This document shows, piece by piece, positions 12,342 to 22,572 of a DNA stretch of 34,013 bases (position 1 is the first letter of the stretch; each line of letters starts with the position of its first letter). The notes beneath the pieces are model-generated. The model was not told the DNA's origin, did not search any database, and worked only from the letters and a program-made list of their open reading frames with translations. Source of the stretch: Candidatus Saccharimonadota bacterium (GTDB lineage: Bacteria > Patescibacteriota > Saccharimonadia > Saccharimonadales > UBA10212); NCBI GenBank assembly GCA_019662065.1, contig JAIFWC010000009.1, forward strand, positions 1-34,013. Reading direction: 5' to 3'. The position numbers and the translations under genes are program-made.

Positions 12342-15284
12342 ATGCCTTTCATGGCACGAAGCTATATAATTACTCCTGATATGGCGGAGAGTAAGAAGCA
12401 TTTCCTTGCTGAAATTGAAGAGCATCTGCTCAAGATTTGGCAAAAGGAAAAAACCTTTGAGAAAAGTCTAGATAATCGCAAGGGCGGGGAACTGTTCAGT
12501 TTCTATGATGGCCCGCCGTACGCTAACGGCACGCCGCACTACGGCCACTTGGAACAAACCACCATCAAGGACACGGTTACCCGATATAAAACCATGCGCG
12601 GCTTCTACGTGCCGCGGCGGGTCGGCTGGGATACCCACGGCTTGCCGATTGAGTATGCCCTGGAGAAAGAGCACGGCTTTAAGGGCAAGCAGGACATCGT
12701 GGCCTACGGCATCGCCAAGTTTAACCAAGAATGCCGCGACAGCGTCTTTAAATATAAGGATGTCTGGGAAAAGATGTTCCACCGCGTCGGGCGCTGGGCG
12801 GACTATGACAATGCCTATGCAACCCTCGATGAGAGCTACATAGAGAGCGTCTGGTGGGTTTTTAAGACTATCTACGATAAAGGCTATGTTTATAAGGATT
12901 TCCGGTCTTCTCCGTACTGTCCGCGCTGCGCCACGCCGCTAAGCAACTTTGAGCTCAACCAAGGCTACCAAGACAACATACCGGACCCCAGCTTATACGT
13001 TAAATTCAAGCTCAAGGGCCAGGACGCCTATCTGTTAGGCTGGACTACTACTCCTTGGAGCCTGCCTGGCAACGCCGCCATTGCCGTTAAGCCCGATGCC
13101 CAGTATGTTTACGTAAAGCTAAAAGATGATGATGGTAAGGAAGAGGTGTTGATCTTGTCCCGTGACCGGCTGGAGGCCTTAAATGTTGATGATTATCACA
13201 TCCAAAAAGAACTGGCCGGCCAGCAGCTGGTGGGCCTGGAATATGAGCCTTTATTTGAACTCAGGGACAAGGGTGACGAAACTAAAGATTTATACAAAGT
13301 GTGGGCGGCCGAATTTGTTAGTATCGAAGATGGCTCGGGTATTTTGCACGTGGCGCCAGCCTTTGGCGAAGACGATCTGTCGCTGGCCAAAGACCATAAC
13401 CTACCGGTGTTTTTGACGGTCGATGAAAATGGCCATGTGGTCACCAACCAGGGGCTGCCAGAAGAAATTGCCGGCAAGTTCTTTAAGGGTGCCGATGAGC
13501 CGATTATCGCCCACCTCACCCATAAAAACCTGGTTTATTCAGCCGAAACCTTCACCCACACCTATCCGTTCTGCTGGCGCTGCGACACCCCGCTGCTGTA
13601 CTACGCCACCGATAACTGGCTGGTTAGAGTTACAGATTTTAAAGATGCTTTAGTCGGCAACAATATGCAGGTCAATTGGACACCGGGGCATATCCAAACC
13701 GGACGGTTTGGCAAGTGGTTAGATAATGCCCGCGACTGGGGTATATCGCGCAACCGTTTCTGGGGTGCGCCGCTACCGATCTGGGTAACTGATGACGGCG
13801 AAGTGACGGTTATTGGCTCGGTCCAAGAGCTTAAAGAAAAAGCGGTCAACCCGGCTAAAGTCGGCGATTTACATCGGCCGTTTATTGATGAGGTCGAAAT
13901 CAAGACCGACAGCGGCAAAATCGCCAAGCGCATACCAGAGGTGTTTGATGTCTGGTTTGAAAGTGGCAGCATGCCTTACGGCCAAGATCATTACCCCTTC
14001 GAAAATGCCAAGGAGTGGGAAAAGGGTTTCCCAGCGACTTTCGTAGCCGAGGCGATTGACCAAACCCGCGGCTGGTTTTACACCTTACACGTGCTGGGGA
14101 CCGCCTTGTTTGATAAACCGGCCTTCCAAAACGTTATCTGTAGCGGCTGGATTGTGGCCGCCGACGGTGAAAAGCTATCTAAGCGCAAGAAGAACTACGC
14201 GCCGATGGACGAGGTGTTTGACCAATATGGCGTGGACACTATGCGCTATTTTATGGCCAGCTCACCGCTGATGAATGGTGAAGACACTCGCTTTTCGGTC
14301 GATTTTCTACGCGACACCCAGCGGCAGGTGTTCATGAGCTTTAATAATATCTACAGTTTCTACAAGCTCTACGCCGATGTCGATAAATGGCAGCCTAAGA
14401 ACCCCTTAAAAGAACCTAAAAGCCAGAGTTTGTTAGACCAGTGGGTACTGGCCCGGCTAAACCAAGCAGTGGCCGAAGTTACAGCTGGCATGGAAGAATA
14501 CCGCTTAGATAAGGGCGCCCGGCCAATCGCTGAGCTGTTAGATGACGTGTCCAACTGGTATGTCCGGCGTTCGCGACGCCGGTTTTGGAGGAGCGAAGAC
14601 GATGATGACAAGGTTACCGCATATGAGACATTGCACTATGTAATCCTGCGCACAGCTCAACTTTTAGCCCCGTTCGCACCATTCCTGAGCGACCATATTT
14701 GGCGCGATTTGGTGCAGGGGACTGATTTGCCCAAATCGGTCCATTTGAGCGACTGGCCATCTGTTAATGAGCCATTAGATACTAGCCGTATAATGCTAGA
14801 GAACATGGCTAACGCCCGAGTCTTAATCACCGAAGGTTTAGCCCAACGGGCGGCAGCTGGCATCAAAGTCCGCCAGCCTTTGGCCAAGGCTACAGTCAGG
14901 GGGCTGGAGCTATCGCCAGCCCTGCAGCAAATCATGGCCGAGGAGCTGAACGTCAAAGAAATTATCAACCAGGGGGGCGGTGAGGTCAGCGTAACTATGG
15001 ATACAGAAATGACTCCAGAATTGAAGGCCGAAGGCCTAGCGCGCGACCTGATACGCCAGGTTCAAAATGCCCGTAAAACTGCTGGCTTTAACGTCGACGA
15101 CCGTATCCACTTGAGCTTAAAAACCTCATCCAAAGAAGTAAACGACGCCATAAACCAGTTTAAAGACCTGATTTACACCGAAACCCTGACCACCAGCGAG
15201 CTAAGCGGTAAAGGCGAACACACCGAAACCTTCAAGCTAGACGGCCACTCAGTCGAATTACATATCTCGAGAGTCAGAGGATAA
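12342..15284 (+). CDS. ileS: isoleucine--tRNA ligase
   Basis: PPYANGTPHYGH (HIGH-like), EKLSKRKKN (KMSKS-like), GWDTHGLPIEY; start likely downstream (12351 or 12381). Confidence 0.97.
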   Translation: MPFMARSYIITPDMAESKKHFLAEIEEHLLKIWQKEKTFEKSLDNRKGGELFSFYDGPPYANGTPHYGHLEQTTIKDTVTRYKTMRGFYVPRRVGWDTHGLPIEYALEKEHGFKGKQDIVAYGIAKFNQECRDSVFKYKDVWEKMFHRVGRWADYDNAYATLDESYIESVWWVFKTIYDKGYVYKDFRSSPYCPRCATPLSNFELNQGYQDNIPDPSLYVKFKLKGQDAYLLGWTTTPWSLPGNAAIAVKPDAQYVYVKLKDDDGKEEVLILSRDRLEALNVDDYHIQKELAGQQLVGLEYEPLFELRDKGDETKDLYKVWAAEFVSIEDGSGILHVAPAFGEDDLSLAKDHNLPVFLTVDENGHVVTNQGLPEEIAGKFFKGADEPIIAHLTHKNLVYSAETFTHTYPFCWRCDTPLLYYATDNWLVRVTDFKDALVGNNMQVNWTPGHIQTGRFGKWLDNARDWGISRNRFWGAPLPIWVTDDGEVTVIGSVQELKEKAVNPAKVGDLHRPFIDEVEIKTDSGKIAKRIPEVFDVWFESGSMPYGQDHYPFENAKEWEKGFPATFVAEAIDQTRGWFYTLHVLGTALFDKPAFQNVICSGWIVAADGEKLSKRKKNYAPMDEVFDQYGVDTMRYFMASSPLMNGEDTRFSVDFLRDTQRQVFMSFNNIYSFYKLYADVDKWQPKNPLKEPKSQSLLDQWVLARLNQAVAEVTAGMEEYRLDKGARPIAELLDDVSNWYVRRSRRRFWRSEDDDDKVTAYETLHYVILRTAQLLAPFAPFLSDHIWRDLVQGTDLPKSVHLSDWPSVNEPLDTSRIMLENMANARVLITEGLAQRAAAGIKVRQPLAKATVRGLELSPALQQIMAEELNVKEIINQGGGEVSVTMDTEMTPELKAEGLARDLIRQVQNARKTAGFNVDDRIHLSLKTSSKEVNDAINQFKDLIYTETLTTSELSGKGEHTETFKLDGHSVELHISRVRG

Positions 15285-15385
15285 GCCGCTCACCACATTC
15301 CAAAAAAGCATGGTGCGAGCTTCTCTCCACTGGCTTTGAGGTACATTTTGACAGGGGCGGGCTAATCTGTTAAGCTCTCTAAGTT

Positions 15386-15709
15386 ATGGCAGAAAAAGTG
15401 GCCAAAAAGGCGGTGATCTTGACAGGTGGGCACCAATACCTTGTATCTGAAGGCGACGAGCTGGAGATCGAGCTCTTAGAGCCGGCCCAACAAACTACAG
15501 CCTTTGAGGCACTGCTGGTGATTGACGGTGAGCGCGTATCAGTTGGCACACCGACTGTCACCGGCACTAAAGTGACTGCCGATATCCTCGAACAATCAGT
15601 TAAAGGCGACAAAGTGGTAGCCATCCGTTATAAGGCTAAAAAGCGGGTCCGCAAGGTCCGTGGCCACCGCCAAAAACACACTCGAATTAAAATCAAAACC
15701 ATCGCTTAA
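15386..15709 (+). CDS. rplU: 50S ribosomal protein L21
   Basis: KAVILTGGHQYLVSEGDELEIE ... VRKVRGHRQKHTRIKIKTI. Confidence 0.92.
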   Translation: MAEKVAKKAVILTGGHQYLVSEGDELEIELLEPAQQTTAFEALLVIDGERVSVGTPTVTGTKVTADILEQSVKGDKVVAIRYKAKKRVRKVRGHRQKHTRIKIKTIA

Positions 15710-15741
15710 ATTATATCTGTTTTTAAGGTGTGGATAACTAT

Positions 15742-15762
15742 GGCCAGCTGGCCGCTTTTTTG
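15742..15762 (+). terminator. Putative Rho-independent terminator after rplU
   Basis: GGCCAGCTGGCC followed by GCTTTTTT. Confidence 0.45.
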
Positions 15763-15858
15763 ATTGACTCTGCCAACAGGGGAGCGTAACCTGTTAGTAG
15801 GCTTAAACAAAACCAAAAAGCCAAAACAAAACTAAAAACAAACAGGGTATCAGCACTA

Positions 15859-18800
15859 ATGAGGCAATTTGCCTCGCGCACGCGCGCGGTCAATATATAT
15901 CTTTTGACCCCCTTATTGGGGGTTGCTGTGTTTGTAGCAGTTTTGGTTTCGGCTCTGGCTCCAGTCGCCCACGCGGCCACAAGTAGCTCAAATTTAAATT
16001 TCCAGGCCCGGCTGTTAAGTAACACCGGCTCGGTAGTACCCGACGGCAACTACAACATCGACTTCAAAATTTACACAGCTGATTCGACGACCGGCAGCGT
16101 TGGCACTTGTTCGGGCGCCTGTGTGTGGGAAGAGACCCGCAAAAATTCCAACAGCCAGGGCGTCCAGGTTATCAACGGCTACTTTTCGGTCAACCTCGGC
16201 AGCGTGACGGCCTTTGGCGGCGGCATCAACTGGGATCAGCAGCTGTGGCTGACCATGAACATTGGCGGCACTAGCACTGGCGCCAGCCCGACATGGGACG
16301 GCGAAATGCAAAATAGCGGCCATAGTATTGCACTAACGGCACTGCCATACAGTTTTGTGGCCGGCCAGCTGGCGCTAACTAGTGGCGCTAACCGTGGCAC
16401 CCTAAGCTTTGGCAGCGTGACCAACAATCCTGGCATTACCTTGCCTAACGCCAGTGGCACGGTTTGCCTGCAAAGCAGCGCCTCGTGTGGCTTTATCCAA
16501 GGTTCCGGCACGGCTTTTGTGCAGAACGGCAACAGCGGGCTAGGGGCAACGGCTGTATTGGGTACGACTGACTCCCAGAGCTTGAACTTCATAACCAACA
16601 ACCATACCATCCAAAGCATTTCTACGACTGGCGCAGTGACGTTTGAGAACTTCAGCGATTCCAGCACCGCCTTCCAAGTTCAGAATGCCTCAGCCTCAAG
16701 CTACTTCAATATTAATACCTCTGATGGCTACGTGATCGACAACGGCACCGATAGCCTAGGTAATGCTATCCAGAACCCTAGTTTTGAATCGAGCGGCACC
16801 ACGGACGCTACCGGCTGGTATACGCCCAGCGCCTCTCAGGTGCTTACCAATAGCTCGGCTAATGCCCGTAGTGGTAATTATGAGCTACAAGTCAGTGGTA
16901 ACTCCAGCACCCACGCTGTGACTACAAAATGGTTTGCCGTGCATCCTAGCGACACGATTTACGCCGAGGCCTATGTCAAAAACTCGGCGGGGGCTAATGG
17001 CGACGGGGGAATTTACTTGGAATTTGCCGATAAGGACAAGGGTAATGCCACCTATAGTAATGCCGACACGGGGTTGCCGGGCACTAGCTACGCCCTAAAA
17101 TCCATTACTACCACCGTGCCAGCGAGTAAATATTTTGTTCGAATTGCCGCCAGTGTTAAGGCAACTTCTAGTACCGGCACTTTCTACTTTGATGACTTTT
17201 ACCTGAAGCTAGTCAACCAACAATCACCTCTGTTAATTACTAATAATAGTGCCACGGCCTTCCAAGTCCAAAACTCCTCGGGCCAGACGGTGCTGGGAGT
17301 GGATGCCAGCTCTTCTCCCACGGCTGGCGCCAAATTGTTAAGCTTGCAGAATAATAGCGCCGAAAAATTATCAGTCGATAAAGATGGTAATGTGACGATA
17401 ACGGGCAACCAAAGCATTGGCGCTGGCAAGCAATATCAAATCAACGGTACTCAAATTAGCTCGGCTAATTTGAGCAATGATTCGGATATCGCCAAACTGG
17501 CTGGTACTGGGCCGCAGATATTTACGGGCAATAACAAATTTACTGGCACAGTACTCAGCCAGACCACCTCGGCCACGGCCTTCCAGGTCCAAAACGCTAC
17601 TAATACTATTTTTGCGGTTGACGCTTCGGGTAATAAGGTCATTTTAGGTACGGCTTCTGCCTTGACCGGTAAAATCCAGTTTCAAGGCAGTGGTGGAGCC
17701 GGAACATTAACTTTGGTAGGGCCAACCACGCCCGATACCGGCAATTACACCCTGACGATTCCAGCCATTACGGCTAATGCCAATATCTGTACCGATAATT
17801 CGATTTGCTCGGGCTATGCCAGCTCATCAAGCCTCACTACTGGCTTAGCTGGTAAGCTCAATAAAAATGCCGTGGATACTTCGGCGGCGGCCGTGACGGC
17901 GGTGCAGGGCAACTTGTACGCCTTTACTAACAACAGCAGTGGTATTGCTTCGGGCGTGCTTAAGTTGGATAACGGCAATAACACCGATAACGCCCTTTAT
18001 ATAACTGGCACAACCGACTATGCTAGCGGCAAAGCCTACATTGTGGTCAACAACACCAACGGTACCCCAACCGGTAGTTTGATTGACTTGCAGTCTAATG
18101 CCACTAGCGAATTTAGCGTTGATGCCAGCGGCAATGTGACGGCCGCCGGCAATATCTCGATTGCCTCCGGCAAGGTATACCAAATTAACGGTGTCCAAAT
18201 CTCTACTTCGGCGCTGTCCGATGGGAATGTGGTCGCCAAAACTAATGCTACGCAGACATTTAGCGGCGATAATACCTTTTCCTCGGCCTCTAACTCGTTT
18301 ACCGGTAGTGGCTCGGGGTTAACCAGTCTTAATGCCTCTAATGTTAGCTCCGGAACCTTGAACGACGGCCGGCTGAGTTCGAATGTAGCGCTACTGAACC
18401 GCACCGCCCAATCGTTCACTGGTGACAATACCTTTGCGCCAACGTCGAACGGCGCTGGCACAACTATCAAGCAGACTTCTGGTACAGCGACTTCTGGCAG
18501 CGTGCTGGACGTGCAAACGGCCGATGGCTTGAGCCACTTCCTTCAGATAACTAATGCCGCGGCTAACGAGGGCAATGTGACTTTGCAAAGTGTCGGCGCG
18601 ACCCGTGACCTCACGCTTGGTTCGGGTTCGGGCACACTTAAGATTGCGGCAGCCACTGGCACTATCCAGCACAGCAATACCAGCCTGACGATTGACGTTA
18701 ATAGTGGTTCTAATTCAACTTTGACCATAACCAATGCCGGCGCCGGTATAGCTTCCTTAGACGTAGAAGGCAGTATAAACATTGGTGGCAGCCAGGTGTA

Positions 18801-21156
18801 TAAAGTTAATGGTACCAGTGGCGTAAGTAACACTTGTTCGAGTAATACATTCTCGCAGAACCAGGTAGTTAATGGGGGAATAACCACCAGTGTGAGTTGT
18901 GCCAGCGCCGTAACATCGATTAGCAGTGCCGGCGGTTCGATTGCCAATGGCGCCAGTATTTCGGGCAATGCCTTAACCCTGGGCTATGCTGACACCAGCA
19001 ACCCTGGTCTGGTCAGCAATACTACCCAAAGCTTCAATGGCAATAAGACCTTTACAGGTACCGTGACAGTTCAAAATAACGGCTCCGGAGCCTTTCAGGT
19101 TCAGAACACTAGTGCCCGCACTTTACTGGTTGTAGATGAAACTGCCAATGTCGTGACGATCGGCAATAGCACAGATGGTGCCCAAGTTACACTTGGGGCT
19201 ACTGGTAATGCCAGCGGGACTATCCGCAAAAGTATGATTGTAACTGGCACCGTAACGGCCAACGACCTGGTGGAAATTGATATTTCAAACGCTGGCCAAG
19301 TCCAGCAAGCTGCATCTAGCTCTACCAAAGTATTTGGCGTAGCTTCGTCAGCCGTGGGTAGCGGCTCGGCCCAAGATGTTGTGATCAGTGGTGTTTATCA
19401 GGTAAACGCCAACTCCAGTGGCGGCACTATTGCAATTGGTGATACCTTGGTAAGCTCATCCACGGCCGGGCAGGCGACTAAATCCGGCACTACCACGGCT
19501 TCTGGTTCAGTAGTTGGCCTAGCCCTTTCAACGCTATCGAGTGGTAAAGTTTGGGTGTATATCAACCTGGGGCTGGGCGGCTCAGATAACCTACAAACGG
19601 TTTATAACAAATCGACCGGCAGCACCACACCAGAAATCAAAGTTGATTCTACCAGGGGTGGGCTCGACATCCAGGACGCTGACAGTACCATCTCAGCCAG
19701 CTTGCTGACAGTTAGAGCGAGTAATGGCAGTGGCCTAGGCACAGCTATTTTGGATGTCCAGAGCACCGGCACTATCTCACTGGGTACTGCGTCACAAACA
19801 ACCACTATAACCGTTGGCCAGTCGACAGCCAGTAACACTATAAATGTTGGTGCGGCCACTGTAGCGACCGGTAATACCCAGAATATCCATATTGGCGATT
19901 CAGCTACAGGGACCGGTAAAGATGTAATTACTATTGGTAACACCAACGGGGCATCGTCTCTAACGCTTTCGGCTGGAACGGCTGGCATTTCTCTAGCAGC
20001 TGACACGACCTTGTCGGCTGGTAAGCTGCTAGTGATTGGCACTAATGGTAGTGACCTAACCTGTACCAGTGGTGGCATATACTATAACACCGGCTCAAAC
20101 CGGTTTAAGGGCTGCGAAAACGGCACTTGGGTTTTCTTGGATAATTATGCCGACGTGCAACACTTCACTAGCTCTGGGACATGGAGTAAACCGACTAATG
20201 CTACAGCTATCCAAGTAATTGTAATTGGCGCCGGTGGTGGCGGTGGCGGTGGCGGCGCCCGCAACGGTGGCCAGGAACGAAACGGTGGTGGCGGTGGCGG
20301 CGCCGGCGCTTATGCTTCGCAAGTCTTTTCGGCGTCAGATATACCGTCGGGCAGTGCAACCGTAGGTGCGGCTGGCTCATCAGGCGCCGGCGCGGCCAGC
20401 TCGGCCACTGCCGGCAGCAACGGCGGTGCCGGCGGCACCAGTTGTTTCTCAAGTGCCGCCAGTTGCGGTGGCACTATGTATACCCAAGCTTTTGGCGGTG
20501 GTGGCGGTGGCGGTGGAAACCAGGCTGGTACGGCCGGTGGCGGTGGTGGCGGCGGTGGTGGTACTGCGGCGGCTGGTTCGACCGGTTCGAATACCAGCAA
20601 TACTGCCGGGACCGGCGGCAACCCAGCCGGTGGCGCTGTTAATACAAATGTAGCCGGTGGTTCTGGCGCCGGCGGTGGTTCTGCCAACTCGGCTGCGGGA
20701 ATAGCCGGCAACGCCGGTGGTGCGGCTGAATATGGTGGCGGTGGCGGTGGCGGTGCAGCCGGCGGCAACGCTACCTCTGGTAACGGTGGTAGCTCTGTGC
20801 ATGGAGCTGGCGGTGGCGGAGCTGGCGGCAGTACCAACAGTGGTAACTCTACGGGCACTCCAGGCACTGGCGGTTCGAGCCAAACTAATACCAGTGGTGG
20901 CGGCGGTGCCGCCGGCACTTCCGGTTCAGCCTGTGGTAGTGGCGGCACCGGTAGTAATGGTAGTGCTGGTAGTTCAATCAAGGCCGGTACCGGTGGCGGT
21001 GGTGGAGGTGCTAACGGTGGCGGCGGGGCGGCTGGTTGTGCCGGTGGTAATGGCGGCCAAGCCGGCGGTGGCGGTGGTGGTGGCGGTTCAGGTTCGACCA
21101 GTGCCGGGGCTGGCGGCACAGGTGGCGCCGGCGAGGTCTGGATTATCAGCTGGTAG
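15859..21156 (+). CDS. giant secreted fibre-like repeat protein with C-terminal glycine-rich domain
   Basis: Signal peptide ending VAHA; recurring (T)AFQVQN...VD and GK.YQINGxQIS units; C-terminal WSKPTNATAIQVIVIGAGGGGGGGG domain. Confidence 0.88.
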   Translation: MRQFASRTRAVNIYLLTPLLGVAVFVAVLVSALAPVAHAATSSSNLNFQARLLSNTGSVVPDGNYNIDFKIYTADSTTGSVGTCSGACVWEETRKNSNSQGVQVINGYFSVNLGSVTAFGGGINWDQQLWLTMNIGGTSTGASPTWDGEMQNSGHSIALTALPYSFVAGQLALTSGANRGTLSFGSVTNNPGITLPNASGTVCLQSSASCGFIQGSGTAFVQNGNSGLGATAVLGTTDSQSLNFITNNHTIQSISTTGAVTFENFSDSSTAFQVQNASASSYFNINTSDGYVIDNGTDSLGNAIQNPSFESSGTTDATGWYTPSASQVLTNSSANARSGNYELQVSGNSSTHAVTTKWFAVHPSDTIYAEAYVKNSAGANGDGGIYLEFADKDKGNATYSNADTGLPGTSYALKSITTTVPASKYFVRIAASVKATSSTGTFYFDDFYLKLVNQQSPLLITNNSATAFQVQNSSGQTVLGVDASSSPTAGAKLLSLQNNSAEKLSVDKDGNVTITGNQSIGAGKQYQINGTQISSANLSNDSDIAKLAGTGPQIFTGNNKFTGTVLSQTTSATAFQVQNATNTIFAVDASGNKVILGTASALTGKIQFQGSGGAGTLTLVGPTTPDTGNYTLTIPAITANANICTDNSICSGYASSSSLTTGLAGKLNKNAVDTSAAAVTAVQGNLYAFTNNSSGIASGVLKLDNGNNTDNALYITGTTDYASGKAYIVVNNTNGTPTGSLIDLQSNATSEFSVDASGNVTAAGNISIASGKVYQINGVQISTSALSDGNVVAKTNATQTFSGDNTFSSASNSFTGSGSGLTSLNASNVSSGTLNDGRLSSNVALLNRTAQSFTGDNTFAPTSNGAGTTIKQTSGTATSGSVLDVQTADGLSHFLQITNAAANEGNVTLQSVGATRDLTLGSGSGTLKIAAATGTIQHSNTSLTIDVNSGSNSTLTITNAGAGIASLDVEGSINIGGSQVYKVNGTSGVSNTCSSNTFSQNQVVNGGITTSVSCASAVTSISSAGGSIANGASISGNALTLGYADTSNPGLVSNTTQSFNGNKTFTGTVTVQNNGSGAFQVQNTSARTLLVVDETANVVTIGNSTDGAQVTLGATGNASGTIRKSMIVTGTVTANDLVEIDISNAGQVQQAASSSTKVFGVASSAVGSGSAQDVVISGVYQVNANSSGGTIAIGDTLVSSSTAGQATKSGTTTASGSVVGLALSTLSSGKVWVYINLGLGGSDNLQTVYNKSTGSTTPEIKVDSTRGGLDIQDADSTISASLLTVRASNGSGLGTAILDVQSTGTISLGTASQTTTITVGQSTASNTINVGAATVATGNTQNIHIGDSATGTGKDVITIGNTNGASSLTLSAGTAGISLAADTTLSAGKLLVIGTNGSDLTCTSGGIYYNTGSNRFKGCENGTWVFLDNYADVQHFTSSGTWSKPTNATAIQVIVIGAGGGGGGGGARNGGQERNGGGGGGAGAYASQVFSASDIPSGSATVGAAGSSGAGAASSATAGSNGGAGGTSCFSSAASCGGTMYTQAFGGGGGGGGNQAGTAGGGGGGGGGTAAAGSTGSNTSNTAGTGGNPAGGAVNTNVAGGSGAGGGSANSAAGIAGNAGGAAEYGGGGGGGAAGGNATSGNGGSSVHGAGGGGAGGSTNSGNSTGTPGTGGSSQTNTSGGGGAAGTSGSACGSGGTGSNGSAGSSIKAGTGGGGGGANGGGGAAGCAGGNGGQAGGGGGGGGSGSTSAGAGGTGGAGEVWIISW

Positions 21157-21178
21157 CCAAAAAGTTATAATAATATAA

Positions 21179-21754
21179 ATGATGGACTTTGGCACAAAGC
21201 CCGAACCTATGAGACCAGAAATTAAAACCGGATCTAAAAAGCGGTTTAAAAAATTCAAGCTGGCTATTTTGCTGCCAATAATTGTCGTTTTAGGCGGTTT
21301 AGCATTTTATTGGCTATATATAAAAGACCAAAATGCCAATCCTTTGCCAGATTCACTGAAAAATCAGATAAGCTACAAAGTTGTTTATCCAACCTCAAAA
21401 ACTGGCACGGTTGATAAAGATAGCTACCAATACCAAGTTGATCAAAAGACCCTAACCTATTCTTTTAACTCAGCAGAAACTAAAATAGTTTTTATCGAGC
21501 AACCAGCGCCAGCTAGCCTAGGTACAGGCAATCAGGTTTACTTCCCAGCTATAGGCGTCCATCCTTATGCCCAGTTTCAGTCCAAATTGGGTCCGGTAGC
21601 CCTGACCAAGTTTTACCAATCTGGTAGCTTAAAATCAGCCGGGCAGTCAGCGATTTTAGTGGCAGAGGGGACTATGGTTATCGCCCATCCAAATCAAGAC
21701 TTAACTAATACCCAATGGAAGGTCCTATTTGACGGCCTAAAGATCGCCAAATGA
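21179..21754 (+). CDS. single-pass membrane protein, paralogue of the 22559 and 23308 products
   Basis: N-terminal cytosolic segment, TM, then extracellular domain of comparable layout. Confidence 0.6.
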   Translation: MMDFGTKPEPMRPEIKTGSKKRFKKFKLAILLPIIVVLGGLAFYWLYIKDQNANPLPDSLKNQISYKVVYPTSKTGTVDKDSYQYQVDQKTLTYSFNSAETKIVFIEQPAPASLGTGNQVYFPAIGVHPYAQFQSKLGPVALTKFYQSGSLKSAGQSAILVAEGTMVIAHPNQDLTNTQWKVLFDGLKIAK

Positions 21755-22572
21755 AACTATTTTTGAATATACTTTGCTGCTTTATGGGCATAGCAGTAGT
21801 ATTAAGTCTCTGCCAGCCAAAGACTGCGGCCCAGGCTTTGCCAACCACACCCTCCATAACTTTTAATAACTTTAGCGCTATCTATCATTTAAACCGTGAT
21901 GCCCAAAACCATAGCTTACTGACTACCGAAGAGGTTATTTTGGCCGATTTCCCCACCAATGGGAGTTTTTATGGGATTACACGGGCCATTCCCAAGCATT
22001 ACCAAGGCCGGAATGTGGAGGTTAAAGTGCTTAGCGTGACCGATGCCGCCGGTACGCCGCTGCCCTACAAAGCTGCGTCGGATAAGAATGATAACTTGGT
22101 GGTTACCACCGGCGATCCGTCGATAATGCTTTTTGGTAGCCAAACCATAAGGTTAAATTACCAAACCCGGGATGTAATCAATATTAATGCCAAAAATAAT
22201 GAATTCTTGCTGGATATAAACGGGCGGGGCTGGAGCCAGCCATTTAACCAGGTCAGTGCCACCATCTTTATACCTAAAAGCTTTAGTGCCAACCTAAACT
22301 CTAAGCCCAGCTGCTATATAGGTTACCTTAACTCAACTACCTATGACTGCACTATCAAAAGCCAGGAATCGCCGCAGCAAACTATTATTACCTCTAAGGC
22401 CAATAGCCAGCTGGCGGCTCATCACTCACTGGTCGTTAAGACAGACTTTGAGTTAGCTACCTTTTCGGCTAAAAGCAGCTCTAAAAACAAACTCTTATTT
22501 GGCGTAATGGGCGGCGTAGCTATTTTAGCGCTGGCGGTTTTTGGCTATCGCCGCTCAGTTAATATCGCTTAA
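21751..22572 (+). CDS. DUF2207-like membrane protein
   Basis: ATGA overlap with the upstream gene; YHLNRDAQNHSLLTTEEVILADFPTNGSFYGITRAIP resembles DUF2207; C-terminal TM. Confidence 0.6.
   Translation: MKLFLNILCCFMGIAVVLSLCQPKTAAQALPTTPSITFNNFSAIYHLNRDAQNHSLLTTEEVILADFPTNGSFYGITRAIPKHYQGRNVEVKVLSVTDAAGTPLPYKAASDKNDNLVVTTGDPSIMLFGSQTIRLNYQTRDVININAKNNEFLLDINGRGWSQPFNQVSATIFIPKSFSANLNSKPSCYIGYLNSTTYDCTIKSQESPQQTIITSKANSQLAAHHSLVVKTDFELATFSAKSSSKNKLLFGVMGGVAILALAVFGYRRSVNIA

Noticed and set aside
20310-21119. 269-aa proline-rich ORF on minus
   Set aside because: Antisense shadow of the glycine-rich domain (GGN codons read backwards as Pro/Ala); no independent evidence.
20717-21178. 153-aa alternative-frame ORF in the glycine-rich region
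   Set aside because: Low-complexity frame shadow of the 15859-21156 gene.
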